Assembly (NCBI GenBank): GCA_024763535.1
Contig: JANTFH010000016.1
Location: 1-47,015, forward strand
DNA from: Thermodesulfobacteriota bacterium
GTDB taxonomy: Bacteria; Desulfobacterota; Anaeroferrophillalia; Anaeroferrophillales; Tharpellaceae
Reading direction: 5' to 3'
DNA: 47,015 nt
The notes under the pieces were generated by a model, which saw nothing but the letters and a program-made list of their open reading frames with translations, was not told the origin of the DNA and searched no databases. Below, in pieces: positions 23,660 through 32,799 of the stretch. How positions within the stretch are numbered: position 1 is the stretch's first letter; every line of letters begins with the position of its first letter. The position numbers and the translations under genes are program-made.

Positions 23660-26131
23660 ATGAACCCATCAACTACAGCAGACAAAACGGCAACTGACTC
23701 ACCAATCACGGGTCTCAGTTCAGCCGAAGCCGAAAAACTCCTGCAGCAATATGGTCTTAACGCTCTGGAAGAGAAAAAAGTATCACCTCTGGTGAAATTA
23801 ATCGGATATTTCTGGGGCCCAATTCCCTGGATGATTGAAGTGGCAGCGGTGCTCTCGGCTCTGGTTCGGCACTGGTCTGACTTTTATATCATTATGGCAT
23901 TACTTGTTTTTAATGCCGGCATTGGTTTCTGGCAGGAATTTACCGCCGGCAGTGCGGTTGAGGCATTAAAAAAACAGCTCGCCTTAAAAGCCCGGGTTCT
24001 GCGGGACGCGCAATGGCAGGAGATTGACGCCGTCAAACTGGTACCCGGCGATATCATCCGGATTCGGCTTGGAGACATTGTCCCTGCCGACGTTAAACTT
24101 ATTGACGGCGATTATTTAAGCGTCGATCAATCAGCCCTCACCGGCGAATCCCTCCCGGTAACCAAACGTCAGGGAGATGATGTATTCTCGGGGACCATTG
24201 CCAAACAGGGAGAGGTTGTCGCCCGGGTAACAGTAACCGGCAAAAACACCAGTTTCGGTAAAACCGCAGGTCTGGTCGAGCAGGCGCAGACGGTTTCTCA
24301 TTTTCAGAAGGCCGTCCTCACCATTGGTGATTATCTTATCTACGTCAGTATTGCCCTGGTTGCGGTTCTGGTTCTGGTTCAGCTGCATCGCCAGGTTCCC
24401 TGGCTTGACCTGGTTCAGTTTGCCCTGATTCTTACCGTTGCCTCCATTCCGGTTGCCATGCCGGCCGTACTTTCCATGACCATGGCTTTGGGAGCTGTGG
24501 CACTTTCCCGGCGCAAGGCTATAGTTACACGGCTTGAATCCATTGAAGAGATGGCCAGTATGGACATACTCTGTTCTGACAAAACCGGTACGCTGACCCA
24601 GAACTCATTGACTTTAGGTGAAATTGAGACCTTTAACAATGCCGACAAACAGGCCCTGTTACTGACCGCGGCCCTGGCATCACGGGCGGAGAATCAGGAT
24701 GCCATTGACGATGCCATTCTCCAGGGTCTGCAAACTAAAGAGAAATTCAACTCTTTCAAGCAGATCAAATTTGTTCCTTTTGATCCGGTGCACAAACGTA
24801 CGGAGGCCCGGATTCAGGATCCAGATGGCAAAGTTTTTCATGTTAGTAAAGGGGCGCCACAGGTTATAATGCAACTGGCTGAACTTTCTCCGACTGATCA
24901 CGACCGTGCCGAACAGCAGGTAAATGCTTTTGCCGCCAAAGGCTATCGGGCATTGGGAGTCGCGCGCCGGGATGACGGTGCCGCGAACTGGACCTTTCTC
25001 GGTATTTTATCCCTGTTTGACCCGCCGCGGGAAGACTCGGCAGCCACCATCAAACAGGCCCGGGATTACGGAGTCAAAGTTAAAATGGTCACCGGTGACA
25101 ATCTTGCCATTGCCCGGCAGACGGCTGACGAACTCGGCCTGGGCAACAATATTTTACTATCGGATATCCTGCCCGATAAGGGGGCTGGTCTGGCAGTTGG
25201 AGATATTAATGGCGGAAAAATTGAGGCCGCCAACGGTTTTGCCGAAGTTTTTCCTGAACACAAATTTTCGATTGTCAGAATTATGCAGGGTCGTAATCAT
25301 ATTACCGGCATGACCGGTGACGGCGTCAATGACGCCCCGGCCCTGAAACAGGCTGATGTCGGAATCGCCGTGAGCGGAGCTACGGCCGCCGCCCAGGCGG
25401 CAGCCGATCTGGTATTAACGAACCCCGGCCTTTCGGTGATCATCAATGCCATCGAAGAAGCCCGCCGCATTTTCGAGCGCATGAACGCTTACGCGGTTTA
25501 CCGCATCAGTGAGACGATCAGGATTATGTTTTTTGTGGTTCTGGCAATGATCTTTTTCAACTTTTATCCGATCACAGCGGTCATGATTATTCTGCTGGCT
25601 TTCTTTAACGATATCCCGATCATGACCATCGCTTATGACCAGACCAAACTGGAAAAAGATCCGGTGCGCTGGGATATGCAGCAGGTTATCACGGTCGCTA
25701 CGGCAATGGGGGTAGTCGGCGTCATCGGCAGCTTCGGTATGCTGCTGCTGGCGATGGACTGGCTGCATTTAAGTGTGGCCCAGATTCAGACTTATGTGTT
25801 CCTGAAGATGGCTGTAGCCGGACACCTGGTCCTGTTTGTGGCCCGTACCCGTGAACATTTCTGGAAGCGGCCCTGGCCGGCCCCGATTATGATCTGGTCG
25901 GCAGTAATCACCAAAGTTGCCGCTACCCTGCTGGTGGCATACGGTTTCGGGATTATAACTCCGATAAGCTGGTCCGAAATAGCTCTTATCTGGGGATACT
26001 CGATAATCTCAGCTCTGGTTACCGACATGGTTAAAGTTGATGTTTACAATTTCATGCAGCACCGGGGCCACAGGCATCGCAGTTTTCTGACAAAGCTCAA
26101 GCAGTCATTTCACACTGTGAAACCGAGATGA
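23660..26131 (+). CDS. Plasma-membrane H+-ATPase, P-type (P3A)
   Basis: An 823-residue P-type ATPase that pumps protons out of the cell on ATP hydrolysis. Motifs in order: the actuator TGES (ALTGESLPVTK), the phosphorylated aspartate Asp307 in CSDKTGTLTQNSL, KGAPQVIM (nucleotide domain), MVTGDNLAIARQTA, and GDGVNDAPALKQADVGIAV at the P-domain end. The short N-terminus (LSSAEAEKLLQQYGLNALEE) and YRISETIRIMFF in M5 fit the P3A group known from plants, fungi and archaea. Bacterial copies are scattered, so horizontal spread is plausible. The start follows GGAG. With its upstream DUF1269 neighbour and regulator it probably serves acid tolerance or pH balance. Confidence 0.93.
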   Translation: MNPSTTADKTATDSPITGLSSAEAEKLLQQYGLNALEEKKVSPLVKLIGYFWGPIPWMIEVAAVLSALVRHWSDFYIIMALLVFNAGIGFWQEFTAGSAVEALKKQLALKARVLRDAQWQEIDAVKLVPGDIIRIRLGDIVPADVKLIDGDYLSVDQSALTGESLPVTKRQGDDVFSGTIAKQGEVVARVTVTGKNTSFGKTAGLVEQAQTVSHFQKAVLTIGDYLIYVSIALVAVLVLVQLHRQVPWLDLVQFALILTVASIPVAMPAVLSMTMALGAVALSRRKAIVTRLESIEEMASMDILCSDKTGTLTQNSLTLGEIETFNNADKQALLLTAALASRAENQDAIDDAILQGLQTKEKFNSFKQIKFVPFDPVHKRTEARIQDPDGKVFHVSKGAPQVIMQLAELSPTDHDRAEQQVNAFAAKGYRALGVARRDDGAANWTFLGILSLFDPPREDSAATIKQARDYGVKVKMVTGDNLAIARQTADELGLGNNILLSDILPDKGAGLAVGDINGGKIEAANGFAEVFPEHKFSIVRIMQGRNHITGMTGDGVNDAPALKQADVGIAVSGATAAAQAAADLVLTNPGLSVIINAIEEARRIFERMNAYAVYRISETIRIMFFVVLAMIFFNFYPITAVMIILLAFFNDIPIMTIAYDQTKLEKDPVRWDMQQVITVATAMGVVGVIGSFGMLLLAMDWLHLSVAQIQTYVFLKMAVAGHLVLFVARTREHFWKRPWPAPIMIWSAVITKVAATLLVAYGFGIITPISWSEIALIWGYSIISALVTDMVKVDVYNFMQHRGHRHRSFLTKLKQSFHTVKPR

Positions 26132-26174
26132 TAATAATCACTAATGCGGGAATTAGTTCCGCAAATAAGAGCAC

Positions 26175-26283
26175 GAAAAAAGAGGAAAATGGTTGACACT
26201 CTGCCGGCTGTCCGGTTACAAGCGACGAGGGATTAAGATTCAACCCGGCTTTTAACCGGACAGCCAACTCCACTGTTCTCACA
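26175..26283 (+). repeat. Structured intergenic repeat, copy B
   Basis: The second copy of the element at 22081-22188, nearly identical over its first 85 bases, including TTGACA and the ctgtccggtta (26208-26218)/taaccggacag (26253-26263) stem. Differences are mostly in the loop and the 3' tail. It lies in the 346-base gap between the H+-ATPase and DUF3465 genes; the rest of that gap shows nothing recognisable. Confidence 0.7.
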
Positions 26284-26477
26284 GGAATAATAAAATATCA
26301 CCTGCTGCTTGAGATATCCGTTCAAATATTAATCCTTGGCAGTTCGAACCCACCGTAAAAAGACCGAAGCATCAACCCGGACCCATCCTGATGAGCGGCC
26401 CAAACCCCATCAAGATAAAAGTTTATTCTCTGCTTTTAAGAATGACTGAAATTTGGTCACAAAGGAAAATAATCTCA

Positions 26478-26912
26478 ATGAAGAGACTGTTTATTGCCTT
26501 ACTCATCGGTGTCGGGATTTACGCTTTTCTACAAAATAATTCGGCTCTAATCTCCTCATTTCCCGCGAAAAACGTACCAGATAATCAAGTAATCGCAAAA
26601 GCATATCAAAACCGATTAAGCAGCATACAAGTCAGCGGATCTGGAAAAGTCATTACTATTCTAAGGGATGATAAGAGAGGCATCCGGCATCATAAATTCA
26701 TCTTGCGACTATCCTCCGGCCAGACTTTATTAATCGCTCACAACATCGATCTGGCACCAAAAATAAAAACTCTCAAAAAAGGTGATGCAGTACAGTTTTG
26801 TGGTGAGTATGAATGGGATTCCAAAGGTGGCGTGATTCATTGGACGCATCGTGACCCCAACGGTCGTCATGTCAGCGGCTGGCTGAAACATAATGGACGT
26901 AAGTATGAATGA
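26478..26912 (+). CDS. DUF3465 family protein
   Basis: A 144-residue protein with an N-terminal signal or anchor (RLFIALLIGVGIYAFL) and a conserved C-terminal domain. The stretches RGIRHHKFILRLSSGQTLLI, AHNIDLAPKIKTLKKGD, FCGEYEWDSKGGVIHWTHRD and RHVSGWLKHNG are the hallmarks of DUF3465, an OB-like domain of unknown function. It is probably secreted or periplasmic. ATG at 26478 is preferred; an earlier ATG at 26391 would bury the signal. Its stop overlaps an ATG of the next frame (ATGA at 26909), pointing to co-translation with the ankyrin gene. Confidence 0.82.
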   Translation: MKRLFIALLIGVGIYAFLQNNSALISSFPAKNVPDNQVIAKAYQNRLSSIQVSGSGKVITILRDDKRGIRHHKFILRLSSGQTLLIAHNIDLAPKIKTLKKGDAVQFCGEYEWDSKGGVIHWTHRDPNGRHVSGWLKHNGRKYE

Positions 26913-26938
26913 TCATAAAACAAGACGGAATCAATAAA

Positions 26939-28492
26939 ATGAGATACCTGTTTGGCTTAATGGTTGTAATTGACCTTGCCTTTGTTACGATTTGTTTGGG
27001 TGCCACCCGAACCGGCATGGAGGCTATGGGCGTTATGCTCATGATGCAGCTTCCTCTTGCCGTCCTGCATCTGTTGCTGAGTATTCCCCTATGTCTTTTT
27101 CCTTTGCTGAAAGGGAAATTAAGACGCCCTCTCTACTTTGTCCTCTCTACCTCCCTGATGTTCGGCTTTTTTTATTTATATGGCACCTTTGGCTCCACAG
27201 GGTCGTCACTTTATCGTGCTTTATCGACAAGGGCAAAACAGCAACAAGAAAGAGTCAACACCTACAAAGAAAATCTGGGACTTAAACTCCGACAGAAAGT
27301 TGAGCAAAAACTAAATCCGGATCACGCAGCCCTGTGCCGAGTTCTGAAAGTCCCTGTAGATATCAACCAATTAACCACTATTCTGGAGAAAAATCCGGAT
27401 ATATCGACGTCCTGTGCTGTTATCGGCGGCCGGAAGGTTCTGCCTCTTTTTATGATTACGGCAGAGGAATTCCCGCTCTGGATAAAAGCCGACAAAAAAA
27501 AGAGAAAACAAATCAGCGCTAACATTCGCTCCACCATAACTATTCTTCTAGACCATGGAGCTGATGTAAATAGCCGAGATGAGTCCGGCAACACCCTGCT
27601 CCACTGGGCGGTGAAGTTTGATGACGATCAACTGGCCACCCTGCTCATTGACAACAAGGCCTGCATATACTGTAAAAACAACGCCGGGCACCGGCCTCAG
27701 AGCTCAGTTAAATCCCGCAAACTTGAAAAGTTGCTGGCTACCGCAGCCAGAAATCCCGAATCTATCGCAAACTGCCCGGATATTTTTTCCGCACTGCAAT
27801 TATCAAAACCCGCACAACAGCCTCCTGCGAAAGGAAGCCCTCGGGATCACTGGACACGGAAGCTGTACTCCGCAGCCGCAGCCGGCAATGTTGGCCTGGC
27901 CCTCGACTGCATCAAACATGGAGCTGCGGTCAACAGTTTTGACAGGCACGGCTATGCCGCCCTGCATCATGCTGTCAAAGGGAAGAAATCAATAGCAGTT
28001 ATGGTGGAACTGCTGCTCGCCGCCGGGGCCGACATAAACGGCCGGGCACAACAAGACTACACCGCCTACCCCCATGAATTTACCCCACTCATCATTGCCG
28101 TTAAAAATGGTCGTTATGCGGCGGTTACAGTCCTGCTCGCTAAAGGTGCGGACCCAACTCTGGTTGATCAGGACGGATCTACTCCACTTCATTATCTCGC
28201 CCTAAACTGGAAACCGGGGAAAATGGCGAAAACCATTGATCTGCTGCTGGATGCCGGAGCCGACATCGATGCCCGGGACAAAGCCGGCCGTACCCCCCTG
28301 ATGATGACAGTTTATAATAACCGTGACCAGGAAAAGGCAGCGGCAATCCTGCTGGGAAAAGGGGCTAATCCTAATCTGACCGACAATCAAGGCAACACTT
28401 TTTTGCAACAACTGGTTTCTAGAAACTCCACCAGTAAGGACCCGACCCGTACCATCGACCTTTTGACAAAACCGGGCCGCGGAGAACAGTAA
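26939..28492 (+). CDS. Membrane-anchored ankyrin-repeat protein
   Basis: A 517-residue protein. Three hydrophobic stretches come first (LFGLMVVIDLAFVTICLG; LMMQLPLAVLHLLLSIPLC; PLYFVLSTSLMFGFFYLYG), then a soluble region with about six ankyrin repeats, for example LLDHGADVNSRDESGNTLLH, HGYAALHHAVKGKK, LLLAAGADINGRAQQDY, LLAKGADPTLVDQDGSTPLH, LLDAGADIDARDKAGRTPL and LLGKGANPNLTDNQGNTFL. Ankyrin repeats bind proteins, so it is likely a scaffold at the inner membrane. An ATG at 26909 overlaps the upstream stop; 26939 has a better ribosome binding site (GGAA). The partner is unknown; the DUF3465 neighbour is the obvious candidate. Confidence 0.85.
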   Translation: MRYLFGLMVVIDLAFVTICLGATRTGMEAMGVMLMMQLPLAVLHLLLSIPLCLFPLLKGKLRRPLYFVLSTSLMFGFFYLYGTFGSTGSSLYRALSTRAKQQQERVNTYKENLGLKLRQKVEQKLNPDHAALCRVLKVPVDINQLTTILEKNPDISTSCAVIGGRKVLPLFMITAEEFPLWIKADKKKRKQISANIRSTITILLDHGADVNSRDESGNTLLHWAVKFDDDQLATLLIDNKACIYCKNNAGHRPQSSVKSRKLEKLLATAARNPESIANCPDIFSALQLSKPAQQPPAKGSPRDHWTRKLYSAAAAGNVGLALDCIKHGAAVNSFDRHGYAALHHAVKGKKSIAVMVELLLAAGADINGRAQQDYTAYPHEFTPLIIAVKNGRYAAVTVLLAKGADPTLVDQDGSTPLHYLALNWKPGKMAKTIDLLLDAGADIDARDKAGRTPLMMTVYNNRDQEKAAAILLGKGANPNLTDNQGNTFLQQLVSRNSTSKDPTRTIDLLTKPGRGEQ

Positions 28493-28752
28493 AGATGGAG
28501 CTGGAAAACGTGTTCGCTTGCGGCTAAAAAGTATTTCCGATATAGAGAGACAAAATAATTATGGAAAAACCACGTTGGCTATCGCCCTGAAACTAAAAAA
28601 ACAGCGAGGCTGTGCAGGAGTTAACAGCGGCAGGAGTACGCCTGCAAAAATAAAATTTGGCAAGGGGTGATAATTGATAAAATTGTCCAGGCACAAAAAA
28701 ACCGGCGGAAAGCCGGCTTTTTTGTGATTTACAACAATATTGGAAATATAAA
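28493..28752. other. Gap between the ankyrin gene and sucD
   Basis: About 260 bases without a gene on either strand. A small hairpin GCAGG/CCTGC lies near 28635. The terminator at 28694-28724 closes both sides. Confidence 0.4.
28694..28724 (-). terminator. Bidirectional terminator at the end of the C4-dicarboxylate/Hdr operon
   Basis: The stem CCGGC-GGAAA-GCCGG is flanked by A-run and T-run (AAAAAAA ... TTTTTT), so it can stop transcription from the - strand operon (after sucD) and from the + strand. Confidence 0.9.
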
Positions 28753-29625
28753 TTAATTTGCCAGGGCCTTGACTACGGTTTCGCCGATATCGGCCGGGCT
28801 TTTGACGACGTGGATGCCGGCTTTGGTCATGGCCGCCATTTTTTCGGCAGCGGTGCCTTTGCCGCCGGCGATGATGGCCCCGGCATGGCCCATGCGGCGG
28901 CCAGGAGGTGCAGTCTGGCCGGCAATGAAGCCGATTACCGGTTTGGTCATTTTGTCACTTACAAACTGAGCCGCTTCCTCTTCGGCGCTGCCGCCGATTT
29001 CACCGATCATAACTACGGCTTCGGTATCGGAATCGGCTTCGAAAAGCTCTAAAAGATCAATAAACTGGCTGCCGATAATCGGATCACCGCCAATGCCGAT
29101 ACAGGTTGATTGACCGAGACCGCGCTCGGTGAGCTGTTTTACCGCTTCATAGGTCAGCGTGCCGCTGCGGGAGATTACCCCGATCTTTCCGGCTTTATGG
29201 ATAAATCCCGGCATAATTCCGACTTTGGCGGCATCGGGGGTGATGATGCCGGGACAGTTGGGGCCAATCATCCGCGCTTTTTTACCCTTCATAAAGGCTT
29301 TAACTTTAAGCATATCCAACGTTGGAATGCCCTCGGTAATACAGACCACCAGGTCGATTCCGGCATCAACCGCTTCCATAATGGCATCGGCCGCAAACGG
29401 CGGCGGGACAAAGATCAGCGAGACATTGGCGCCGGTCGCTTTAACCGCGTCAGCAACGGTATTAAAGACCGGCACTTCATCCATTTTCTGGCCGCCCTTG
29501 CCCGGGGTCACGCCGGCAACCACCTGAGTTCCGTAGAGAATACACTGCTGGGCGTGAAACATACCCTCGCTGCCGGTAATCCCCTGAACTACAATTTTAC
29601 TGTTTTTATCAACTAAAATAGACAT
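28753..29625 (-). CDS. sucD: Succinyl-CoA synthetase (ADP-forming), alpha subunit
   Basis: A 290-residue subunit that binds CoA and carries the phosphohistidine. CoA-binding stretch [18 protein letters not shown]; the phosphorylated His is in [18 protein letters not shown] near the C-terminus; the loop [10 protein letters not shown] is typical. With SucC it interconverts succinyl-CoA and succinate with ATP or GTP formation. It is last in the operon, 26 bases after sucC, and ends before a strong terminator. In this setting the enzyme would connect methylmalonyl-CoA or 2-oxoglutarate derived succinyl-CoA with the succinate/fumarate reaction encoded upstream. ATG follows GGAG. Confidence 0.97.
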   Translation of the reverse strand: MSILVDKNSKIVVQGITGSEGMFHAQQCILYGTQVVAGVTPGKGGQKMDEVPVFNTVADAVKATGANVSLIFVPPPFAADAIMEAVDAGIDLVVCITEGIPTLDMLKVKAFMKGKKARMIGPNCPGIITPDAAKVGIMPGFIHKAGKIGVISRSGTLTYEAVKQLTERGLGQSTCIGIGGDPIIGSQFIDLLELFEADSDTEAVVMIGEIGGSAEEEAAQFVSDKMTKPVIGFIAGQTAPPGRRMGHAGAIIAGGKGTAAEKMAAMTKAGIHVVKSPADIGETVVKALAN

Positions 29626-29651
29626 CTCTATCTCCTTAATTTCAATTTCAT

Positions 29652-30815
29652 CTACTTAAATGAGGCCACAACTTTCCGGGCCGCATCGGCCAGGCCGCGG
29701 GCAACCGTCATTTCAATACCGGATTCCTCGAGGATTTTAGCAGCTTCTTCGGCATTGGTTCCTTCGAGACGAACCACCAGGGGCACGTTTATATCGACCA
29801 TTTTAGTGGCTTCAATAATCCCGTTGGCGATCCGGTCGCAACGGACGATACCGCCGAAGATATTGACGAGCACGGCTTTGACGTTGGCATCTGACAGGAT
29901 AATCCGGAAAGCGTTGGCCACGGCTTCGGCATTGGCGCTGCCGCCGACATCGAGAAAGTTGGCCGGTTCCGCACCGGAAAGTTTGATAATGTCCATCGTC
30001 GCCATTGCCAGCCCGGCACCGTTGACCATACAGCCTACTTCGCCATCGAGTTTAATGTAATTGAGACCGAATTTGGAAGCTTCAATCTCCAGCGGTTCCT
30101 CTTCGTCGAAATCCCTTAATTCAGGCCAGACATTTTTATGACGATAGTCGGCATTGTCATCAAAGTTGACCTTGGCATCGAGGGCTAAGACCCGGCCGTC
30201 ACCAGTCTCAACCAGAGGGTTGATCTCAACCATCGAGCAATCTTGGTTAATGAAAACTTTGTAAAGATTCATAAAAAGAGCACTGGCCTGACGCACCACC
30301 TTGCCCTCAAAGCCGAGACCGTAAGCAATTTTTGTTGCCTGGAACGCCTGTAAGCCCAAAGCCGGATCGATAAATTCCTTAATAATTTTTTCCGGAGTTT
30401 CGGCCGCAACTTTCTCGATCTCCATCCCGCCTTCAGTACTTGCCATAATCACCGGACATTCGCTCGCCCGATCAACAACGATGCCGAAGTAGTACTCTTT
30501 TTTGATATCCATCCCCTCTTCAATAAGGAGGCGCTGGACTTTTTTCCCTTCCGGGCCGGTCTGATGGGTTACGAGCTGCATCCCTAAGATTTCACCGGCA
30601 ACCTGTTTGGCTTCATCAAGACCGTTAACCACCTTGACGCCGCCGCCTTTACCACGGCCGCCCGCATGGATCTGGGCTTTAACGACGACAGTCCCGCCGC
30701 CCAGTTCATTAACAGCCACTTCGACCTGATCAAGGTCAGAAATCGGGAATCCATTAGGCACGGAAACGCCCGCTTCTTTCAGCAGCGCCTTGGCCTGATA
30801 TTCATGAATCTTCAT
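29652..30815 (-). CDS. sucC: Succinyl-CoA synthetase (ADP-forming), beta subunit
   Basis: A 387-residue ATP-grasp subunit that binds nucleotide and succinate. Opening [20 protein letters not shown], glycine-rich [16 protein letters not shown], the metal site DQDC-type [15 protein letters not shown], and the C-terminal CCx ligase part [31 protein letters not shown] and [15 protein letters not shown] are all present. The length is as usual. It is the second-last gene of the operon and follows a 257-base gap with two GGGGACAG-type palindromes after the flavoprotein gene. AGGAGGAG lies just before the ATG. Confidence 0.97.
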   Translation of the reverse strand: MKIHEYQAKALLKEAGVSVPNGFPISDLDQVEVAVNELGGGTVVVKAQIHAGGRGKGGGVKVVNGLDEAKQVAGEILGMQLVTHQTGPEGKKVQRLLIEEGMDIKKEYYFGIVVDRASECPVIMASTEGGMEIEKVAAETPEKIIKEFIDPALGLQAFQATKIAYGLGFEGKVVRQASALFMNLYKVFINQDCSMVEINPLVETGDGRVLALDAKVNFDDNADYRHKNVWPELRDFDEEEPLEIEASKFGLNYIKLDGEVGCMVNGAGLAMATMDIIKLSGAEPANFLDVGGSANAEAVANAFRIILSDANVKAVLVNIFGGIVRCDRIANGIIEATKMVDINVPLVVRLEGTNAEEAAKILEESGIEMTVARGLADAARKVVASFK

Positions 30816-30939
30816 CGCTCCTCCTGCTAAATTATTATTTACTCAAGTAATAAAGCAAAGGCGGGAGTCGATCCCGCCTTTATCTGGTTATAGGTTAAGT
30901 CGAAGCAAGCAGGTCGAATATTGCTTCGCCTACTTCGAT

Positions 30940-30964
30940 GGGGTCAGGATTGAATTCTGTCCCC
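30940..30964. repeat. GGGGACAG-type palindrome, copy 1
   Basis: GGGGTCAGGATTG and AATTCTGTCCCC form an imperfect palindrome of 25 bases. It belongs to the same family as the elements at 31018, 33675 and 35865, resembling palindromic units mobilised by REP-associated (Y1/IS200-like) transposases. Confidence 0.6.
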
Positions 30965-31017
30965 GTATTTAAGGGTACAACAAATGACGGCAAACTTTGC
31001 TGTCGCCCTCCGTAACC

Positions 31018-31042
31018 GGGGACAGATTTGAAATCTGTCCCC
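31018..31042. repeat. GGGGACAG-type palindrome, copy 2
   Basis: GGGGACAGATTTG with AAATCTGTCCCC is a perfect palindrome of 12 bp per arm with a single central base. Copy 1 is 53 bases away in the other half of the same gap, so the two may form one paired mobile unit. Confidence 0.75.
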
Positions 31043-31072
31043 ATATCGAGGCAGGTCGAGGAAAAAAACAAT

Positions 31073-32752
31073 TTAAGAACGAATTCCGCCCTGGTAATGG
31101 GTCGTCAACTGCTTTTCCATGACCTCTTCACGGGTGTAATTTGGCAAAACCATTGGCGCCACCTGATCGGTTTCGATGCCGGCCGCTTCAAGTTCTTTAT
31201 GATAGGCGTCAACATGGTCCATATTAAGTTCACCAACCTCGCCATCGTAGGCTTTGGCGTAAGCTGCGGCACTGGTTCCGGCGCGGCGGCCGAAAACCGT
31301 AATATCGAGCAGCGAATTACCCATCAACCGATTTTCACCGTGGACGCCGCCCGAGGCCTCGCCCGCAGCAAAGAGGCCGTCGACATTAGTCGCGCTGCTG
31401 TCAGCAATGGTCAGGCCGCCGTTTTGATAATGCAGCGTCGGATAAACCAACATCGGCACCTTGCTGATATCAATACCGTAGCGCATGAACTGGATATGTT
31501 TGGCCGGCAGTTCGCGTTTAACCGCACCCTCACCTTCCAAAACTTCAATCATCGGTGAATCAAGCCAGACTCCAACCCGTCCGGTAGCCGTTATAATGCC
31601 ATTATTCCGTTCCATACATTCACGAATAATACAGGCTGATTCGACATCGCGGGGCTCACGTTCGAAAACAAACTGATTGCCTTCAATATTGAGCAGGTTG
31701 GCCCCTAATCCGCGCACTTTCTCGGTAATCAACAGACCTATATTCTGCTCCGGAAAAGCGACTCCGGTAGGATGATACTGAGTCGAATGCATAAAAGCCA
31801 GCGGCACTCCGGCGCGATAGCCCATCACCAGACCGTCGGCCGTGGCCCCATAGTGATTGGTGGTCGCAAAACCCTGAATATGGAGACGACCGTAACCACC
31901 GGTGGCGATGACCACCGATTTAGCTTTAACGACAAAATACTCTTCAGTCTCCATATTATAGAAGAGCGCGCCACCGGCTCGACCCTGACTGTCTTTCAGG
32001 ATCTCAACCGCCGCTGAAAACTCAATAACCTTGATATCATCAGCCCGGTTCCGGGATTCATCCCGCAAAACCCGCATAATCGCCGATCCGGTCATATCAC
32101 CGGAAGAGTGCATCCGTTTGCGGCAGGTGCCGCCGCCGTGCCGCACCCGCATACGGCCATCCGGGTCTTTATCGAACATCAAACCTAAACGCTCAAGCCA
32201 CTCGATTACCAACGGGGCATCATTGGTCAAGGCCGCAACCAGTTCGGGAGTATTGGTAAAGTGGCCGCCGCCGATAACATCGAGATAGTGGTAATAAGGT
32301 GAATCAACCTCCTGCGAGGCGCCCTGAATACCACCCTCAGCCATAACCGTATTGGCATCACCATGCCGCAGTTTGGTTGCCAGAATAACCTTGCAACCGC
32401 CCTCCTGAGCCATCAAGGCCGCTGAAGTTCCGGCCCCGCCGCCGCCGATTACGAGAACATCGGTATTATATTCGGTCAGCTTTTCGAGTTCAGCATTGGA
32501 GACCAGAAGCCGGGCTCTGGCTTCGAGGACATCAACAAATTCATCCGGATAGTTATCCCCTTTGCTGGGTCCGACCTTGACATCGCGACGACCGTCAGGT
32601 TTATAATCGGGATGAAACTTGCTTAAGACCTCTTCGCGCCCGGCCAGAGAGAGAGGCTCGAAATCAACCCCTTTACGACTGCGTTCAAGTCTTTCCGGTC
32701 GGCTGGCCTCAACCTTTTTAATCAAATCCAGCATTTCAGGTGTGTAACCCAT
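31073..32752 (-). CDS. Fumarate reductase/succinate dehydrogenase flavoprotein, soluble TfrA-like
   Basis: A 559-residue FAD enzyme interconverting fumarate and succinate. The dinucleotide fold is DVLVIGGGGAGTSAALMA (98-115). Active-site parts are QYHPTG (325-330), TEKVRGLGANLLN with the catalytic-region Arg, LHYQNGG (440-446) and HGENRLMGNSLLD (471-483). Where membrane enzymes have R-S-H-T with the His that binds FAD covalently, this protein reads GDANTVMAEGG, Asn134, so FAD should be non-covalent. About 95 residues before the FAD fold are extra. The partner iron-sulfur subunit is the next gene upstream and no membrane anchor is encoded, so the enzyme is probably soluble and wired to the Hdr proteins of the same operon. 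The direction in vivo is not given by sequence. Confidence 0.87.
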   Translation of the reverse strand: MGYTPEMLDLIKKVEASRPERLERSRKGVDFEPLSLAGREEVLSKFHPDYKPDGRRDVKVGPSKGDNYPDEFVDVLEARARLLVSNAELEKLTEYNTDVLVIGGGGAGTSAALMAQEGGCKVILATKLRHGDANTVMAEGGIQGASQEVDSPYYHYLDVIGGGHFTNTPELVAALTNDAPLVIEWLERLGLMFDKDPDGRMRVRHGGGTCRKRMHSSGDMTGSAIMRVLRDESRNRADDIKVIEFSAAVEILKDSQGRAGGALFYNMETEEYFVVKAKSVVIATGGYGRLHIQGFATTNHYGATADGLVMGYRAGVPLAFMHSTQYHPTGVAFPEQNIGLLITEKVRGLGANLLNIEGNQFVFEREPRDVESACIIRECMERNNGIITATGRVGVWLDSPMIEVLEGEGAVKRELPAKHIQFMRYGIDISKVPMLVYPTLHYQNGGLTIADSSATNVDGLFAAGEASGGVHGENRLMGNSLLDITVFGRRAGTSAAAYAKAYDGEVGELNMDHVDAYHKELEAAGIETDQVAPMVLPNYTREEVMEKQLTTHYQGGIRS

Positions 32753-32799
32753 GATTAAACCTCTACCTCTTTCTTGTATTTATAAACAATTATTTTATC

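Noticed and set aside
26341-26360. agttcgaacccacc as a tRNA T-arm
   Set aside because: No acceptor, D or anticodon stems can be drawn around it.
31028-31558. Open frame of 176 codons on the + strand
   Set aside because: It lies opposite the flavoprotein gene, whose FAD and active-site motifs are clear; shadow of codon bias in the real gene.
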